Source: Photobacterium halotolerans DSM 18316
GTDB taxonomy: Bacteria > Pseudomonadota > Gammaproteobacteria > Enterobacterales > Vibrionaceae
Length of the DNA: 64,000 bases
Assembly: GCF_000425165.1 (NCBI RefSeq)
Contig: NZ_KE384324.1
Span: 80,924 to 144,923 of the forward strand
Direction: 5' to 3'
Shown here: positions 19,665-30,279 of the stretch, in pieces
Layout of the letters: every line of letters starts with the position of its first letter
Numbering within the stretch: position 1 is the first letter of the stretch
Translations under genes and position numbers: made by a program
Notes under the pieces: generated by a model
Database searches by the model: none
Told to the model about the DNA's origin: nothing
Seen by the model: the letters and a program-made list of their open reading frames with translations, nothing else

Positions 19665-22600
19665 CTAACTACTGATCCTCGCCTGCGCGTACTGATTCAG
19701 CAAAGAGCGCAGTTTCAGCGGCTTTACCGGCTTGCTGATAAAGGCAAAGCCTTTGCTGCGGATCGTCTGCTGCGTTTCCGGCAGCCTGTCGGCACTGATG
19801 ATCACGCCTTTGAACACCGGCCCCAGCTTAGCTTCGCACTCGATCAGCACATCCAGGCCGGTTTCCAGCTCAGTGAGATGGTAGTCGCTGAAAATCACAT
19901 CTGGCACCCAGCCATCGTCACATTGTGCCAGCGCGGCCGACACAGATTCCGCCAGCCGGATGTCGCAGCCCCAGCGGCTGAGCAGACTGTCCATGCCGGT
20001 CAGTATGTCCTTCTCGTTATCAACACAGAGCACCCGGGTTCCGGACAAGGGTAACGACTGTTCCGGCGCAGCCTGCGGTTTTTCTTCCGGCAGATGCATC
20101 GCCTGTCCCCGGCGCACAGACAGTGCGAACACTGTGCCCTCGCCCAGCCAGGAGCGCAGTGACAACGGATGATCCATCACCCGGCTGATCCCCCGGGCTA
20201 TCGCCAGCCCGAGGCCGAGACCATGATCGCCGCGCCCGCGGTCTATACGGGTGAATTCATCAAAAATGTTGGCCTGCTTCTCTTGCGGTATCCCGGGACC
20301 GTTATCCCAGACCTCTATCCTGAGCTGACTACCAACCCGCCGCACCCCCAGCAGCACTTTGCCACCCGGATTATAGCGAAATGCATTGGTCAGAAAATTT
20401 TGCAGTGCCCGGCGCAGCAACCTGGGATCGGAATGCACCAGCGCCTTGCTGTCTACCACGGAAAAATCTATGCCCTGCTGTCTGGCCAGGGCGCTGAATT
20501 CGGCATTGAGCGTATTGAACACATCGCTGAGCGGGAACACATGAACATTAACCTGCAGCTTACCGGCCTCCAGGCGCGACACATCGAGCAGATCACCAAT
20601 CAGATCCTCGGCTGCACCCAGGGCGCTCTCAATATGGTGCGCCAGTTTAGTGCTTTCCTCATCCTTGGCCACTTCAGACAGCGACGATGAAAACAGGCGG
20701 GCCGCATTGAGCGGCTGCATCAGATCATGGCTGACGGCGGCCAGAAAGCGGCTTTTCGACTGGGCCTGCTGCTCGGCATGCTGAGTGGCCGAGACCAGCC
20801 GGCGGTTGAGCTGCTCCAGCTCTTGTGTTCGCTGCCGCACCCTGGCCTCCAGGTTTTCATTGGCTTCTTTAAGCGCTTCCTCTGCCTGACGAAATGCCGT
20901 GATATCGGTAAAGCTCATAACGAAACCGCCGCCCGGCATCGGATTGCCCTGCACTTCAATCACCCGTCCGTCCGGCCGGATCCGGGAAGAGGTATGCGCC
21001 GTGCCGTGCTGCAGGTGCTTGACCCGCTTGGCGACATGAACTTCAGGATCCCCCGGTCCGCACAACCCCAGACGCGCATTATGGCGGATCACATCCGCAA
21101 TCGGCCGCCCGACCTGGATCAAACCGGGCGGGAAAGAAAACAGCTCCAGATAACGCTGGTTCCAGGCCACCAGCCGCAGCTGTTTATCCACCACGGCAAT
21201 CCCCTGACTGATGTGTTCAATGGCGCCCTGCAGTAGTCCGCGGCTGAAATCAAACAGTTCAGAGGCTTCATCGACTATGGTGGCCACTTCTTCCAGCTGC
21301 ATATTGCGCCCCTGCAATGCCGAGGTCAGCACTAAACGGGCCGAAGAGGCACCAAACACCCCCGCCAGTACCCGTTCGGTATGGCGAATCAGGCTGGCCG
21401 GCGCCTGCTGCTGAGGCTGAAAAGTGAACTGGTGCTGCTGGGCAAAGTGGGTGAAGGCCTGACGCATCCGCTTGCGACCGACAAACCGCGCCGCCAGCAG
21501 TTCAAGCTCAGACACTGTCACCCTGGCCTGGTACAGCCTGGCGTCGTCGGCCTCCGGCATCGGCGCGCCGACAAAAGTGGCGGCCTGCAGGCGCTCGGTC
21601 AGTGATGAGCGGGTCACCATAGACACCAGAACGTAGAGCAGCAGGTTGGTCGTGAGGCTGATCAGCATGCCCCAGTCCACTGTGGTTAACTCGCTCAGTA
21701 CCGGCAGGGAAGGCGGTGTCAGCAACCACAGCAACAGGTTAGTGTCAGCACTGCCGGCCAGCATACCTGTCTGGCTCATCAGGGTGATCACCCACAGCGC
21801 GGTGCCGCCCAGCATACCGGCGTAGACACCGTTGCGGTTGCCCTCGCGCCAGTAAATTCCCCCCAGCAACGCCGGGGCGAACTGGGCAATCGCCGCAAAG
21901 GATAACAGCCCGATCGCCGACAGCGATTCGATTTCATCCAGCACTTCATGAAAGCCCCAGGCCGCCAGCAGCAGCAACAGGATCAGGCCGCGGCGGATAT
22001 TGAGCAGCAGGCCGGAAAACGCCGCATGGTTACGGCTCGATACCCGCAGCCGGCGCAGCAACAAAGGCAGCACCAGATCGTTGGATGCCATGATGGCCAG
22101 GGCGATGGTCGAGACAATCACCATGCCGCTGGCCGCTGAGGTGCCGCCCAGAAAAGCCAGCAAGGCGATGGTGTCGGCCCCTTGCAGCAACGGCAGGTTG
22201 ATCACATAGGTATCGGCGGGCACATCCGGCAGCAGCACTTTCCCGGCCAGTGCCAGCGGCACCACGAAAATGCCCATCAACAGCAGATACACAGGGAACA
22301 CCCGGCGGGCAAGGTGCAGATCGGGGGCGTGGGTATTTTCCACCACAGTCGTATGGAACTGGCGCGGCAGACAGATAATCGCCGTCATGGTCAGCAAAGT
22401 ATGAATAATAAAACTGCCGGCATTGATATCCATCGACGGCAGCACGGACACGTCCAGCTGGCTCAGTGCCAGCGCCGGCATATCCCACCACAGCAGCATG
22501 ACAAACAGCCCCACCACCAGAAAGGCCGCCAGCTTGATCAAAGATTCAAATGCCACTGCCATCATCATGCCGCGATGGTGCTCAGTGGTATCAAGATGAC

Positions 22601-23129
22601 GGGTGCCGAACAGCACAGTAAAAGCGGCCAGCGCCAGGGTCACCAGCCAGGCGATATCGCCGTCATTGAGGGTGCTGTTGCGGGTCAGATCAGGGGCCAC
22701 CTGGGCCAGCCCCATGGTGATCCCCCGCAGCTGCAGGGCGATATAAGGCAGAATACCGGCAGTGGCAATCAGGGTGACCAGCACCGCCAGCCCCTGAGAT
22801 TTGCCATAGCGGGCGGCGATAAAATCGGCAATCGAGGTGATATGTTCGCGCTTGGCGATCAGGATCAGGCGGGCAAAAATACGCCAGCCAAAGGTGAAGA
22901 CCAGAATGGGTGCCAGGTAGATCGGCAGAAACGACCACAGATCCCGGCTGGCCTGACCAACGGTGCCGTAAAACGTCCAGGAGGTGCAGTAGACCGCAAT
23001 CGACAGACTGTATATCCAGGGGCGCCAGCGGGACATCCAGCCGGTATGTTTATCGCCGTACCAGGCAATGAAAAACAATAGCCCAAGATAGGCCAGTGAT
23101 ACCGGCACGACTATCCATCCCTGCTCCAT
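19665..23129 (-). CDS. crbS: Hybrid symporter-histidine kinase CrbS
   Basis: 1154 residues. Residues 1 to about 510 form a sodium:solute symporter domain with some thirteen helices. A linker and PAS domain follow (GIAVVDKQLRLVAWNQRYLELF), then a coiled coil. Next come HisKA with the phosphoacceptor His near 798 (AVSHDLMQPLN), an HATPase domain (NALRNFLTNAFRY-like N box, DNGPGIP) and a C-terminal receiver with Asp near 1081 (IFSDYHL). The architecture is that of CrbS, which with CrbR switches on acs for acetate use. It lies leftward, back to back with crbR's symporter neighbours and 4 kb from acs. Whether the membrane part senses or transports acetate is not visible in sequence. Confidence 0.9.
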   Translation of the reverse strand: MEQGWIVVPVSLAYLGLLFFIAWYGDKHTGWMSRWRPWIYSLSIAVYCTSWTFYGTVGQASRDLWSFLPIYLAPILVFTFGWRIFARLILIAKREHITSIADFIAARYGKSQGLAVLVTLIATAGILPYIALQLRGITMGLAQVAPDLTRNSTLNDGDIAWLVTLALAAFTVLFGTRHLDTTEHHRGMMMAVAFESLIKLAAFLVVGLFVMLLWWDMPALALSQLDVSVLPSMDINAGSFIIHTLLTMTAIICLPRQFHTTVVENTHAPDLHLARRVFPVYLLLMGIFVVPLALAGKVLLPDVPADTYVINLPLLQGADTIALLAFLGGTSAASGMVIVSTIALAIMASNDLVLPLLLRRLRVSSRNHAAFSGLLLNIRRGLILLLLLAAWGFHEVLDEIESLSAIGLLSFAAIAQFAPALLGGIYWREGNRNGVYAGMLGGTALWVITLMSQTGMLAGSADTNLLLWLLTPPSLPVLSELTTVDWGMLISLTTNLLLYVLVSMVTRSSLTERLQAATFVGAPMPEADDARLYQARVTVSELELLAARFVGRKRMRQAFTHFAQQHQFTFQPQQQAPASLIRHTERVLAGVFGASSARLVLTSALQGRNMQLEEVATIVDEASELFDFSRGLLQGAIEHISQGIAVVDKQLRLVAWNQRYLELFSFPPGLIQVGRPIADVIRHNARLGLCGPGDPEVHVAKRVKHLQHGTAHTSSRIRPDGRVIEVQGNPMPGGGFVMSFTDITAFRQAEEALKEANENLEARVRQRTQELEQLNRRLVSATQHAEQQAQSKSRFLAAVSHDLMQPLNAARLFSSSLSEVAKDEESTKLAHHIESALGAAEDLIGDLLDVSRLEAGKLQVNVHVFPLSDVFNTLNAEFSALARQQGIDFSVVDSKALVHSDPRLLRRALQNFLTNAFRYNPGGKVLLGVRRVGSQLRIEVWDNGPGIPQEKQANIFDEFTRIDRGRGDHGLGLGLAIARGISRVMDHPLSLRSWLGEGTVFALSVRRGQAMHLPEEKPQAAPEQSLPLSGTRVLCVDNEKDILTGMDSLLSRWGCDIRLAESVSAALAQCDDGWVPDVIFSDYHLTELETGLDVLIECEAKLGPVFKGVIISADRLPETQQTIRSKGFAFISKPVKPLKLRSLLNQYAQARISS

Positions 23130-23244
23130 AGGATCTCCCTGAAAAATATTCCCTGATTCGGCCCCGTGCCCGGGGCCGAGTGTACCTCACTCTCGGGTGA
23201 GTATCCGTCCGGCAGGTCACATCTCACCGGCCAGACTGCTGTGC

Positions 23245-24417
23245 TTAATGCACTTCGCGCGCCGCCCTCGGTTCGGTCTGGGGCGATTCATCAATGCTCA
23301 TCAGCAATACCGGCAGCCCCATGATGGCCATCAGCCAGAACACATCAGCCCCCCACCAGCCGTATCCCCAGCCGCTCAGAGTGGTCAGCGCCGCCATGAC
23401 CGCACCCAGCGGCAAGGCATTGTACAGCGCCTGCAGGGCAACCATCTGGTGGCTTTGCGCATGCTGAATATAACGAATTGCCGCCAGATGCGCCGCCGCA
23501 AAGGTCACGCCATGCAGCGCCTGCGTCAGCACCAGCATCGGCAGTTCTGTCATGGTCGCGGTCAGTCCCCAGCGCAACAAGACACCCGCCGCCGCCAGCC
23601 GGAACATGGCTGCCACACTCCAGCCGGCAAACAACCGCTTGCTGAGTGCAAACACCGCAACCTCAGCGATCACACTGAAACTCCACAAATAACCACTCAC
23701 CGCTTCGCTGTAACCGATCGTCTTCCAGTACATGGCGCTGAAACTGTAATACGCGGCGTGGCTCCCCTGCAGCAGGGCCACAATGATCAGAAAACGCATC
23801 ACCCGTTTATCGCGCAGAATCCCCAGTAACGGAGGCCGGGGCTGGCGTACTGTGGTGGCTTCGCTTGGCAATACAGTCGGCTGGCGCAACGACAATAACA
23901 GGGCGGCACCCAGCCCGCCAACCGCTACCCAGGGGATCACCGCCGCGCCAAACTCGGCGGCCGCCATACCGGCTATGGTCGAACCGACAATAAAAGCGAT
24001 CGATCCCCACAGCCGGGTTCGACCATAGTCTAAATGCCCGTGTTTGGCGTAATAATTAGCCAGACTGTCTGTCAGCGGGATCACCGGCCCGACGAGAATA
24101 TTGAACAGTACAATCACGGCTGTCAGTGCGATCAGATTACCGCTGACCATCACAAATGACACGCAGCAGATCAAGCTGAGTACCGCCAGCCAGCGCAACG
24201 CCGGCAACAGGTGTTCCACCTGATGTACCCTGGGCGTCAGCACCATATTGGCAAAACAGCGCACTCCCAGGCCCAGGCCCAGCAACACACCGATATCACC
24301 GGCCGGTATGCCCAGTGAATTCAGCCAGACGGCCCAAAACGGCAGATACACGCCATAGTTAAAGTAAAAGCCGAACATGTACTGTGCTGTCCAGCCAAAC
24401 GGGCTACTTCTTAACAT
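23245..24417 (-). CDS. MFS transporter, HcaT (3-phenylpropionate transporter) family
   Basis: 390 residues with twelve membrane helices. The N-terminus (YMFGFYFNYGVYLPFWAVWLN) and central YGRTRLWGSIAFIVGS match the HcaT/nucleoside-H+ symporter branch of the major facilitator superfamily. The frame extends to 24513, but MLRSSPFGWTAQYMFG at 24417 is where family similarity starts. It lies 115 bases upstream of crbS on the same strand; a GC-rich hairpin near 23158-23178 separates them. The substrate is unknown. Confidence 0.85.
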   Translation of the reverse strand: MLRSSPFGWTAQYMFGFYFNYGVYLPFWAVWLNSLGIPAGDIGVLLGLGLGVRCFANMVLTPRVHQVEHLLPALRWLAVLSLICCVSFVMVSGNLIALTAVIVLFNILVGPVIPLTDSLANYYAKHGHLDYGRTRLWGSIAFIVGSTIAGMAAAEFGAAVIPWVAVGGLGAALLLSLRQPTVLPSEATTVRQPRPPLLGILRDKRVMRFLIIVALLQGSHAAYYSFSAMYWKTIGYSEAVSGYLWSFSVIAEVAVFALSKRLFAGWSVAAMFRLAAAGVLLRWGLTATMTELPMLVLTQALHGVTFAAAHLAAIRYIQHAQSHQMVALQALYNALPLGAVMAALTTLSGWGYGWWGADVFWLMAIMGLPVLLMSIDESPQTEPRAAREVH

Positions 24418-24672
24418 TTCAAAACCCTGCTGCATGAAAATGGTCGCCATTATGCCTGTCGGGCACATGGCAGGAAAGGCGGCAGCGAAGTTATTGGCCC
24501 AGATCCCACGCATTATCCCGCCTGTGACAGCACAGCGGCTGTCTGGCCGTCTCCTAGACTAAAGTCGGCTGGAGCAAAAGCGGGCACTGGGCGACACTGC
24601 TTAGCAGAGGATTCACCATCACCACTGTGCACACCCGCACCACTTGCGCCAGTACCACAAAGCGAGAGAGCA

Positions 24673-26502
24673 ATGCCGGATACCTTTAATACCTCACTGA
24701 TCCCTTTTGACCGGCTGGATGGCAGCCAGCAGAACGCACTGCTCAAGGCACTGGATGTGGCGTATTTTCGCAGTGGTGAGGTGATCATCCGGGCCGGCGA
24801 TCCCTGCCAGTCGCTGCACATCATTATTAAAGGCAGCGTGGAAGAAACCTCGGCGGACCGGCAAGAGCACTTTGCCCACTACACCACAGATGACCTTTTT
24901 GATGTACGCGCCCAGTTCAGCGGTCACAGCCGCCACCAGTACCGGGCCACAGAAGATACGCTGTGCTACCTGCTCCCTCAGGAACACTTTACCGCGCTGT
25001 GCCGGCACAATCCGGCGTTCGCGGCTTATTTCAACAGCGATCTGGCCACCCGCCAGCAATTACTTGAGCAGGCCCATCAGCAGCAGAATCTGGCGGAATT
25101 TATTCTGACCCGTGTCCGCCAGGACAACATTCAGCCCTGTCTGATCCTGCCCGCCGACACCGATCTGCGTACTGCCACCGAACAGATGCGCCAGCGCAAC
25201 TGTGACGCGGCTTTCACCCTAGTGGATGACACGGCAGAGCAGGCCGAACACAGGTTTGGCATAGTCACCCGTACCGATCTGCTGCACGCCGTGATGCTGG
25301 ATAACCTCACTGGCGACACAGCAGTGGGCCAGATCGCCACCTCGCCGGTGATCAGCATTGAGCTGGGGGCGTATCTGTTCAAGGCCATGATCACCATGAC
25401 CCGGCACAAGGTCAAACGCGTGCTGGTCACACAGGGCAATGACATCGCCGGTATGCTGGATATGACCCAGGTACTGAGCCTGTTTTCCACCCATTCCCAT
25501 GTGCTGGCGCTGCGTATCGCCCGTGCCACCCGCATAGAGGAACTGGCACTGGCGGCAGCCAGCCAGCGGGCACTGGTAGAGACACTGTTCAACAACGGCA
25601 TTCATACCCGTTTTCTGATGGAGCTGATTGCCAGTATTAATGAACAGATTATTGAAAAAGCCTTTCAGCTGGTGGTGCCTGAGCAATGGCAGCCGCTCTG
25701 CTGCCTGCTGGTGCTGGGCTCAGAAGGCCGCGGTGAGCAAATTCTGAAAACCGATCAGGATAACGCCCTGATCCTCGCTGATGGCGTCGACTGGCCCGAG
25801 TGCCGGGCTGTAATGGCGCAACTGAGCGACACCCTGTGCCAGCTCGGTTACCCGCCCTGCCCGGGCCGGGTCATGGTCAATAACCCGGACTGGGTCCAGA
25901 GCGTCTCCGGCTGGCAGCGCACCGTGCAGACATGCTGCGATAAAGGCGATGAAACCGCCATGATGACACTGGCGATCCTGGCGGATGCTCAGGCCGTTGC
26001 CGGTCACAGGCAGTTGCTGACACCGGTCAAAAGCCGCCTGTATCAAAGACTCAGCAGTCAGGAATTACTGCTGGCAACCTTTGCCCGCCCGGCGCTCAGG
26101 TTCAGCGTCCCCCTGACCCTGTTCGGCCAGATCAAGCGCGGTAAAAGCGGACCGGACATCAAGCGGGGCGGTATTTTCCCGATTGTTCACGGCATCAGAA
26201 CTCTGGCACTCGAACACAACGTGACAGACACCAACACCTTTCGCCGCCTGGCCGTGCTGGAACAGCGCCAGGTGCTGGAGCCGAGTACGGCGTCCAATCT
26301 GAGCGAAGCACTGAAACTCTTCATCCGCCTCAGGCTGCGCCAGCAGCTCAGCCTGCCAGCGGATACGGTCTCAGCCGGACAGCATCATCTGTTGGATCTG
26401 GCCTCACTCAGCCGGGCGGAGCGCGATCTCTTGCGACACAGTCTGCATGTGGTGAAAAAATTTAAAGAATGGCTCAGCTATCACTACCAGCTCAGAGACT
26501 GA
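24673..26502 (+). CDS. Cyclic-nucleotide-binding/CBS/DUF294 nucleotidyltransferase-like protein
   Basis: 609 residues in four parts. A cNMP-binding beta roll (about 15-130, with GEVIIRAGDPCQSLHIIIKG) is followed by a pair of CBS domains (about 155-275). Then come a DUF294 nucleotidyltransferase-like domain with GSEGRGEQ and DQDNALIL (about 350-380) and a C-terminal helical DUF294_C domain. The GSxGR plus DxD arrangement resembles GlnD-type uridylyltransferases, so it may modify a protein or nucleotide in response to a ligand. It is followed within 22 bases by an exonuclease gene, then acs. This trio is a recurring neighbourhood of acs, and a role in acetate or energy control is an inference. 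Confidence 0.85.
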   Translation: MPDTFNTSLIPFDRLDGSQQNALLKALDVAYFRSGEVIIRAGDPCQSLHIIIKGSVEETSADRQEHFAHYTTDDLFDVRAQFSGHSRHQYRATEDTLCYLLPQEHFTALCRHNPAFAAYFNSDLATRQQLLEQAHQQQNLAEFILTRVRQDNIQPCLILPADTDLRTATEQMRQRNCDAAFTLVDDTAEQAEHRFGIVTRTDLLHAVMLDNLTGDTAVGQIATSPVISIELGAYLFKAMITMTRHKVKRVLVTQGNDIAGMLDMTQVLSLFSTHSHVLALRIARATRIEELALAAASQRALVETLFNNGIHTRFLMELIASINEQIIEKAFQLVVPEQWQPLCCLLVLGSEGRGEQILKTDQDNALILADGVDWPECRAVMAQLSDTLCQLGYPPCPGRVMVNNPDWVQSVSGWQRTVQTCCDKGDETAMMTLAILADAQAVAGHRQLLTPVKSRLYQRLSSQELLLATFARPALRFSVPLTLFGQIKRGKSGPDIKRGGIFPIVHGIRTLALEHNVTDTNTFRRLAVLEQRQVLEPSTASNLSEALKLFIRLRLRQQLSLPADTVSAGQHHLLDLASLSRAERDLLRHSLHVVKKFKEWLSYHYQLRD

Positions 26503-26524
26503 TACTAAGGAATGGTGAGATGAA

Positions 26525-27151
26525 ATGAATATTCTGCGTCGCTGGTGGTATCAGTACAAATTCCGCCATCACCCGATACACGCCCTGTTTCAGCGCTATC
26601 GCGGCGATGAGCTGGTGTCGGTTGACTGTGAAACCACCAGCCTGGATCCCGCCAGCGCGGAGCTGGTGACCATTGCGGCAACCCGCATCAAAGCCAACCG
26701 GATTCTGACCAGTGAGTCGCTGTATCTGACCCTGAGCCCGCCCGACAGCCTGAGCGCGGCCTCGGTGACCATCCACAAGATGCGCCATCAGGATCTCAGT
26801 CACGGCCTGGCGCCCAGAGAGGCCCTGACCCTGCTGCTGGAATTCATCGGCAACCGGCCCCTGGTCGGCTATCACATCCGGTATGATAAGGCGATTCTCG
26901 ACCGCTATTTCAAGCGTCTGTTCGGGTTTGCCCTGCCCAATAAGCTGGTCGAAGTCAGCCACCTGTACCATGAGCAGCTGGAGCGCCAGTTGCCCAATAC
27001 CTGTTACGATCTGAGCCTTGAGGCCATCAGCCGGCATTTGGGCCTGCCGCACCCGGAACGGCACGATGCCCTGCAGGACAGCATTACTGCCGCCCTGATC
27101 TATGTCCGGCTCAAGCACGGGGATCTGCCCGCTCTGACCTCACCCTTGTGA
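26525..27151 (+). CDS. 3'-5' exonuclease, DnaQ/epsilon-like (DEDD family)
   Basis: 208 residues. Exo I is SVDCETTSLDP with the two metal-binding acids, Exo II is GYHIRYDKAILDRYF and Exo III is HDALQDSITAALIY, so all catalytic acids of the DEDDh type are present. It lacks other polymerase-associated domains. It starts 22 bases after the CBS/DUF294 gene and is probably co-transcribed with it. Such stand-alone proteins act in DNA or RNA turnover; the target is unknown. Confidence 0.88.
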   Translation: MNILRRWWYQYKFRHHPIHALFQRYRGDELVSVDCETTSLDPASAELVTIAATRIKANRILTSESLYLTLSPPDSLSAASVTIHKMRHQDLSHGLAPREALTLLLEFIGNRPLVGYHIRYDKAILDRYFKRLFGFALPNKLVEVSHLYHEQLERQLPNTCYDLSLEAISRHLGLPHPERHDALQDSITAALIYVRLKHGDLPALTSPL

Positions 27152-27257
27152 GGACTTTTAGCTCGCTCCCCCTCCAACCAGCCTGGCGAAAAATAATGTA
27201 AGCCAATGCAAATACACAGAAAAAGCCATGACAGCGCACACTCATCCTAAAGTCTAA

Positions 27258-27300
27258 TTGAGCCTGTTCCGAATCTGGCTCAAGTTAACACAACTATAAT
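27258..27300 (+). promoter_or_regulatory. acs promoter region with an inverted repeat
   Basis: A perfect -10 box TATAAT is at 27295-27300, but the -35 position (about 27272-27277, AATCTG) is poor, as in activator-dependent promoters. Overlapping it are seven-base arms TTGAGCC (27258-27264) and GGCTCAA (27277-27283), 12 bases apart. This is a candidate operator, possibly for CrbR. No direct evidence. Confidence 0.5.
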
Positions 27301-27352
27301 GATCAATGATCCGGTCCGCGCAGGACGAAGACGGAAACACAAGGAGAATGAG

Positions 27353-29302
27353 ATGAGTGAGGTTCATGTTTACCCTGTCAACCAGCAGATTGCTGAGCGG
27401 GCTCATATCACGGAAGAACAATACGTCGACATGTACCAGCAGTCTGTCAGCGATCCGGAAGCCTTCTGGCGTGAGCACGGTAAGATTGTTGACTGGATCA
27501 CCCCGTACAACAAGATCAAACAGACCTCTTTCGATACCGGTCACGTCAGCATCAAATGGTTTGAAGACGGCACACTGAACGTCTCCGCCAACTGTCTCGA
27601 CCGTCATCTGGCAACCCGCGGCGATCAGCCAGCCATCATCTGGGAAGGTGACGACCCGGCCGATGATGCCACCCTGACTTATCACCAACTACACAAGCAA
27701 GTCTGCCAGTTCGCCAACGCGCTCAAAGCACAGGGCGTCAGAAAAGGCGACGTGGTTTGCCTGTACATGCCCATGGTGGCCGAAGCCGCGGTGGCCATGC
27801 TGGCCTGTACCCGCATCGGTGCGGTGCACACTATCGTCTTCGGTGGCTTCTCACCGGAAGCACTGGCGGGCCGTATCATAGATTCAAAAGCCAAAGTCGT
27901 TGTGACTGCCGATGAAGGTGTTCGCGGCGGCCGCGCTGTGCCACTGAAGAAAAACGTCGACGATGCCCTGAAACACCCTGAGGTCACCAGCATTGAGAAA
28001 GTGGTGGTGTTCCAGCGTACCGGTAATCCGGTTGAGTGGGACAGTCAGCGTGACATCTGGTGGCATGACGCCACCGCCGCCGTGCCGGATCATTGTGACC
28101 CGGAACCTATGAATGCCGAAGATCCGCTGTTTATCCTCTATACCTCAGGCTCGACCGGTAAGCCAAAAGGCGTGCTGCACACCACAGGCGGCTATCTGGT
28201 GTACGCGACCATGACCTTTAAATACGTCTTCGACTATCAGGAAGGTGAAGTGTACTGGTGTACCGCCGATGTGGGCTGGATCACCGGCCACAGCTACCTG
28301 GTGTACGGGCCACTGGCCAACGGTGCCACCACCCTGCTGTTTGAAGGCGTTCCTAATTATCCGTCCACCGCCCGTATGAGCGAAGTGGTCGACAAGCATC
28401 AGGTCAATATCCTGTATACCGCCCCGACCGCCATTCGTGCCCTGATGGCCAAAGGCGATGAAGCCATTGCCGGTACCCAGCGTTCATCGCTGCGGATCAT
28501 GGGCTCTGTCGGCGAGCCGATTAACCCGGAAGCCTGGGAGTGGTATCACCGCACTATCGGTGACAGCCGCTGCCCTATCGTCGATACCTGGTGGCAAACC
28601 GAAACCGGCGGCATCCTGATCACCCCGCTGCCGGGCGCGACCGCGCTGAAACCCGGCTCGGCCACCCGTCCGTTCTTTGGCGTGCAGCCTGCCCTGGTCG
28701 ATAACATGGGCAACATTCTGCCTGGTGCCACTGACGGCAACCTGGTGATGCTGGACAGCTGGCCGGGTCAGATGCGTACGCTGTGGGGTGACCATGAGCG
28801 CTTCGAACAGACCTACTTCTCGACCTTTAAGGGCATGTATTTTACCGGTGACGGTGCCCGCCGCGATGAAGACGGCTACTACTGGATCACCGGCCGTGTC
28901 GATGACGTACTGAATATCTCAGGTCACCGCATGGGGACAGCGGAAATTGAATCGGCACTGGTGGCCTTCGACAAGATTGCTGAAGCCGCTATCGTCGGCG
29001 TACCGCACGATATCAAAGGCCAGGCGATTTATGCCTATATCACCCTGAACGACGGCGTGATACCAACGGCTGAGCTGCATAAAGAAGTCAAAGACTGGGT
29101 GCGCAAGGAAATCGGCCCGATTGCCACACCGGACTTCCTGCACTGGACTGACGCTCTGCCGAAAACCCGTTCAGGCAAGATCATGCGCCGGATTCTGCGC
29201 AAGATCGCTACCGGGGACACCGGCTCGCTGGGGGATACCTCCACCCTGGCCGATCCCAGTGTGGTCGACAAACTGATCGCTGAAAAAGAAAAAGTCGTCT
29301 AA
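27353..29302 (+). CDS. acs: Acetyl-CoA synthetase
   Basis: 649 residues, the usual length. It has the AMP-binding P-loop [15 protein letters not shown], the core [10 protein letters not shown], the hinge region [16 protein letters not shown] and the C-terminal [13 protein letters not shown]. The lysine of the last motif is acetylated in the family to switch the enzyme off. It converts acetate, ATP and CoA to acetyl-CoA through acetyl-AMP. AAGGAG six bases before ATG 27353 decides the start over 27299. The crbR and crbS genes nearby are the expected regulators. Confidence 0.98.
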   Translation: MSEVHVYPVNQQIAERAHITEEQYVDMYQQSVSDPEAFWREHGKIVDWITPYNKIKQTSFDTGHVSIKWFEDGTLNVSANCLDRHLATRGDQPAIIWEGDDPADDATLTYHQLHKQVCQFANALKAQGVRKGDVVCLYMPMVAEAAVAMLACTRIGAVHTIVFGGFSPEALAGRIIDSKAKVVVTADEGVRGGRAVPLKKNVDDALKHPEVTSIEKVVVFQRTGNPVEWDSQRDIWWHDATAAVPDHCDPEPMNAEDPLFILYTSGSTGKPKGVLHTTGGYLVYATMTFKYVFDYQEGEVYWCTADVGWITGHSYLVYGPLANGATTLLFEGVPNYPSTARMSEVVDKHQVNILYTAPTAIRALMAKGDEAIAGTQRSSLRIMGSVGEPINPEAWEWYHRTIGDSRCPIVDTWWQTETGGILITPLPGATALKPGSATRPFFGVQPALVDNMGNILPGATDGNLVMLDSWPGQMRTLWGDHERFEQTYFSTFKGMYFTGDGARRDEDGYYWITGRVDDVLNISGHRMGTAEIESALVAFDKIAEAAIVGVPHDIKGQAIYAYITLNDGVIPTAELHKEVKDWVRKEIGPIATPDFLHWTDALPKTRSGKIMRRILRKIATGDTGSLGDTSTLADPSVVDKLIAEKEKVV

Positions 29303-29325
29303 CCGACACAACCTGCACCCAATCC

Positions 29326-29353
29326 AAGCCGCCGCCAGGCGGCTTTCTTCTTT
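29326..29353 (+). terminator. Terminator of acs
   Basis: AAGCCGCC pairs with GGCGGCTT around a four-base loop, followed by TCTTCTTT. It begins 24 bases after the acs stop. Confidence 0.8.
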
Positions 29354-29804
29354 ATCCCTGCCAATCGGTTCCGATGCCAGCAAAAACCTCAGCAGATCCG
29401 TATTGCGGGAACTCCCGGCAATCTTCCATTGTCTGATTTGTCTGATTCAGCGCCACAGCATCTTTGTTTGAACCTGCTGCATTGTGCGGTGAATTTCAGT
29501 AAAACCGGTTAAGATTCAGGGTGATTGGCCGCTTATCTTGTAAGTGAGGTTAATCTGTCCGCTATCTTACTGAAGAGGCGGCGAAAATGGGGGCTGCCAG
29601 CGGCAATTTACGCCAGTTGCGTACAGTTGTAAGGTCAAAAAAGTGGTGATTAGACCAGTATTTTGCTGCGAATTGCGCTGAATTCTCTATAATTGAGCAA
29701 CTAACAGGTTTTAGGCCGTGATGGTTTGCATGAAAGGAAGCAAAGTCACAGTTTTTTTGTGCTTTGTCGCTTGAATCAGCAAGAACAGGTATAGATAACA
29801 GAAT
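29354..29804 (+). promoter_or_regulatory. Leader and promoter region of aroQ-accB-accC
   Basis: 450 bases without a gene. TATAAT at 29688-29693 is a likely -10 box for the downstream operon; no clean -35 at 17 bases was found. Within the resulting leader CAAAG-TCACA and TGTG-CTTTG (about 29743-29768) can form a hairpin around a T-rich loop. No known riboswitch was recognised. Confidence 0.45.
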
Positions 29805-30257
29805 ATGTCGACTAATTACCGCATTTTACTGCTTAATGGACCCAATCTGAATTTGCTGGGCCTGCGCGAGCCGGGGCACTATGGCCAGCAGACACTGGAT
29901 CAGATTGTAGCAAACCTGAGTGCCAAAGCCGCCAGTCTGGGCGTGACACTGGATCACCTACAGTCCAATGCAGAACACGAACTGATTGAGGCCATCCACC
30001 AGGCGCACGGTAACGTGGATTTTATCCTCATCAACCCGGCAGCCTACACCCATACCAGCGTTGCCATTCGCGATGCGCTGTTGGGCGTGGCTATCCCGTT
30101 TATTGAAATACATTTGTCAAACGTGCATGCCCGCGAGCCCTTCCGCCACCATTCCTACCTGTCTGACAAGGCAGTCGGAGTGATATGCGGCCTGGGCCCG
30201 GATGGTTATGAATTCGCCCTGGAGGCAGCTGTCTGCCGCCTTCAGAACGCTCAATGA
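29805..30257 (+). CDS. aroQ: 3-Dehydroquinate dehydratase, type II
   Basis: 150 residues with the type II signature [20 protein letters not shown] (catalytic Tyr at the end), [17 protein letters not shown] and [18 protein letters not shown] with the catalytic His. It forms dodecamers and catalyses the third step of the shikimate pathway. It is 22 bases from accB, the usual order in many gammaproteobacteria. Confidence 0.97.
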   Translation: MSTNYRILLLNGPNLNLLGLREPGHYGQQTLDQIVANLSAKAASLGVTLDHLQSNAEHELIEAIHQAHGNVDFILINPAAYTHTSVAIRDALLGVAIPFIEIHLSNVHAREPFRHHSYLSDKAVGVICGLGPDGYEFALEAAVCRLQNAQ

Positions 30258-30279
30258 ACAACATCAAGAGTAAAGATAC

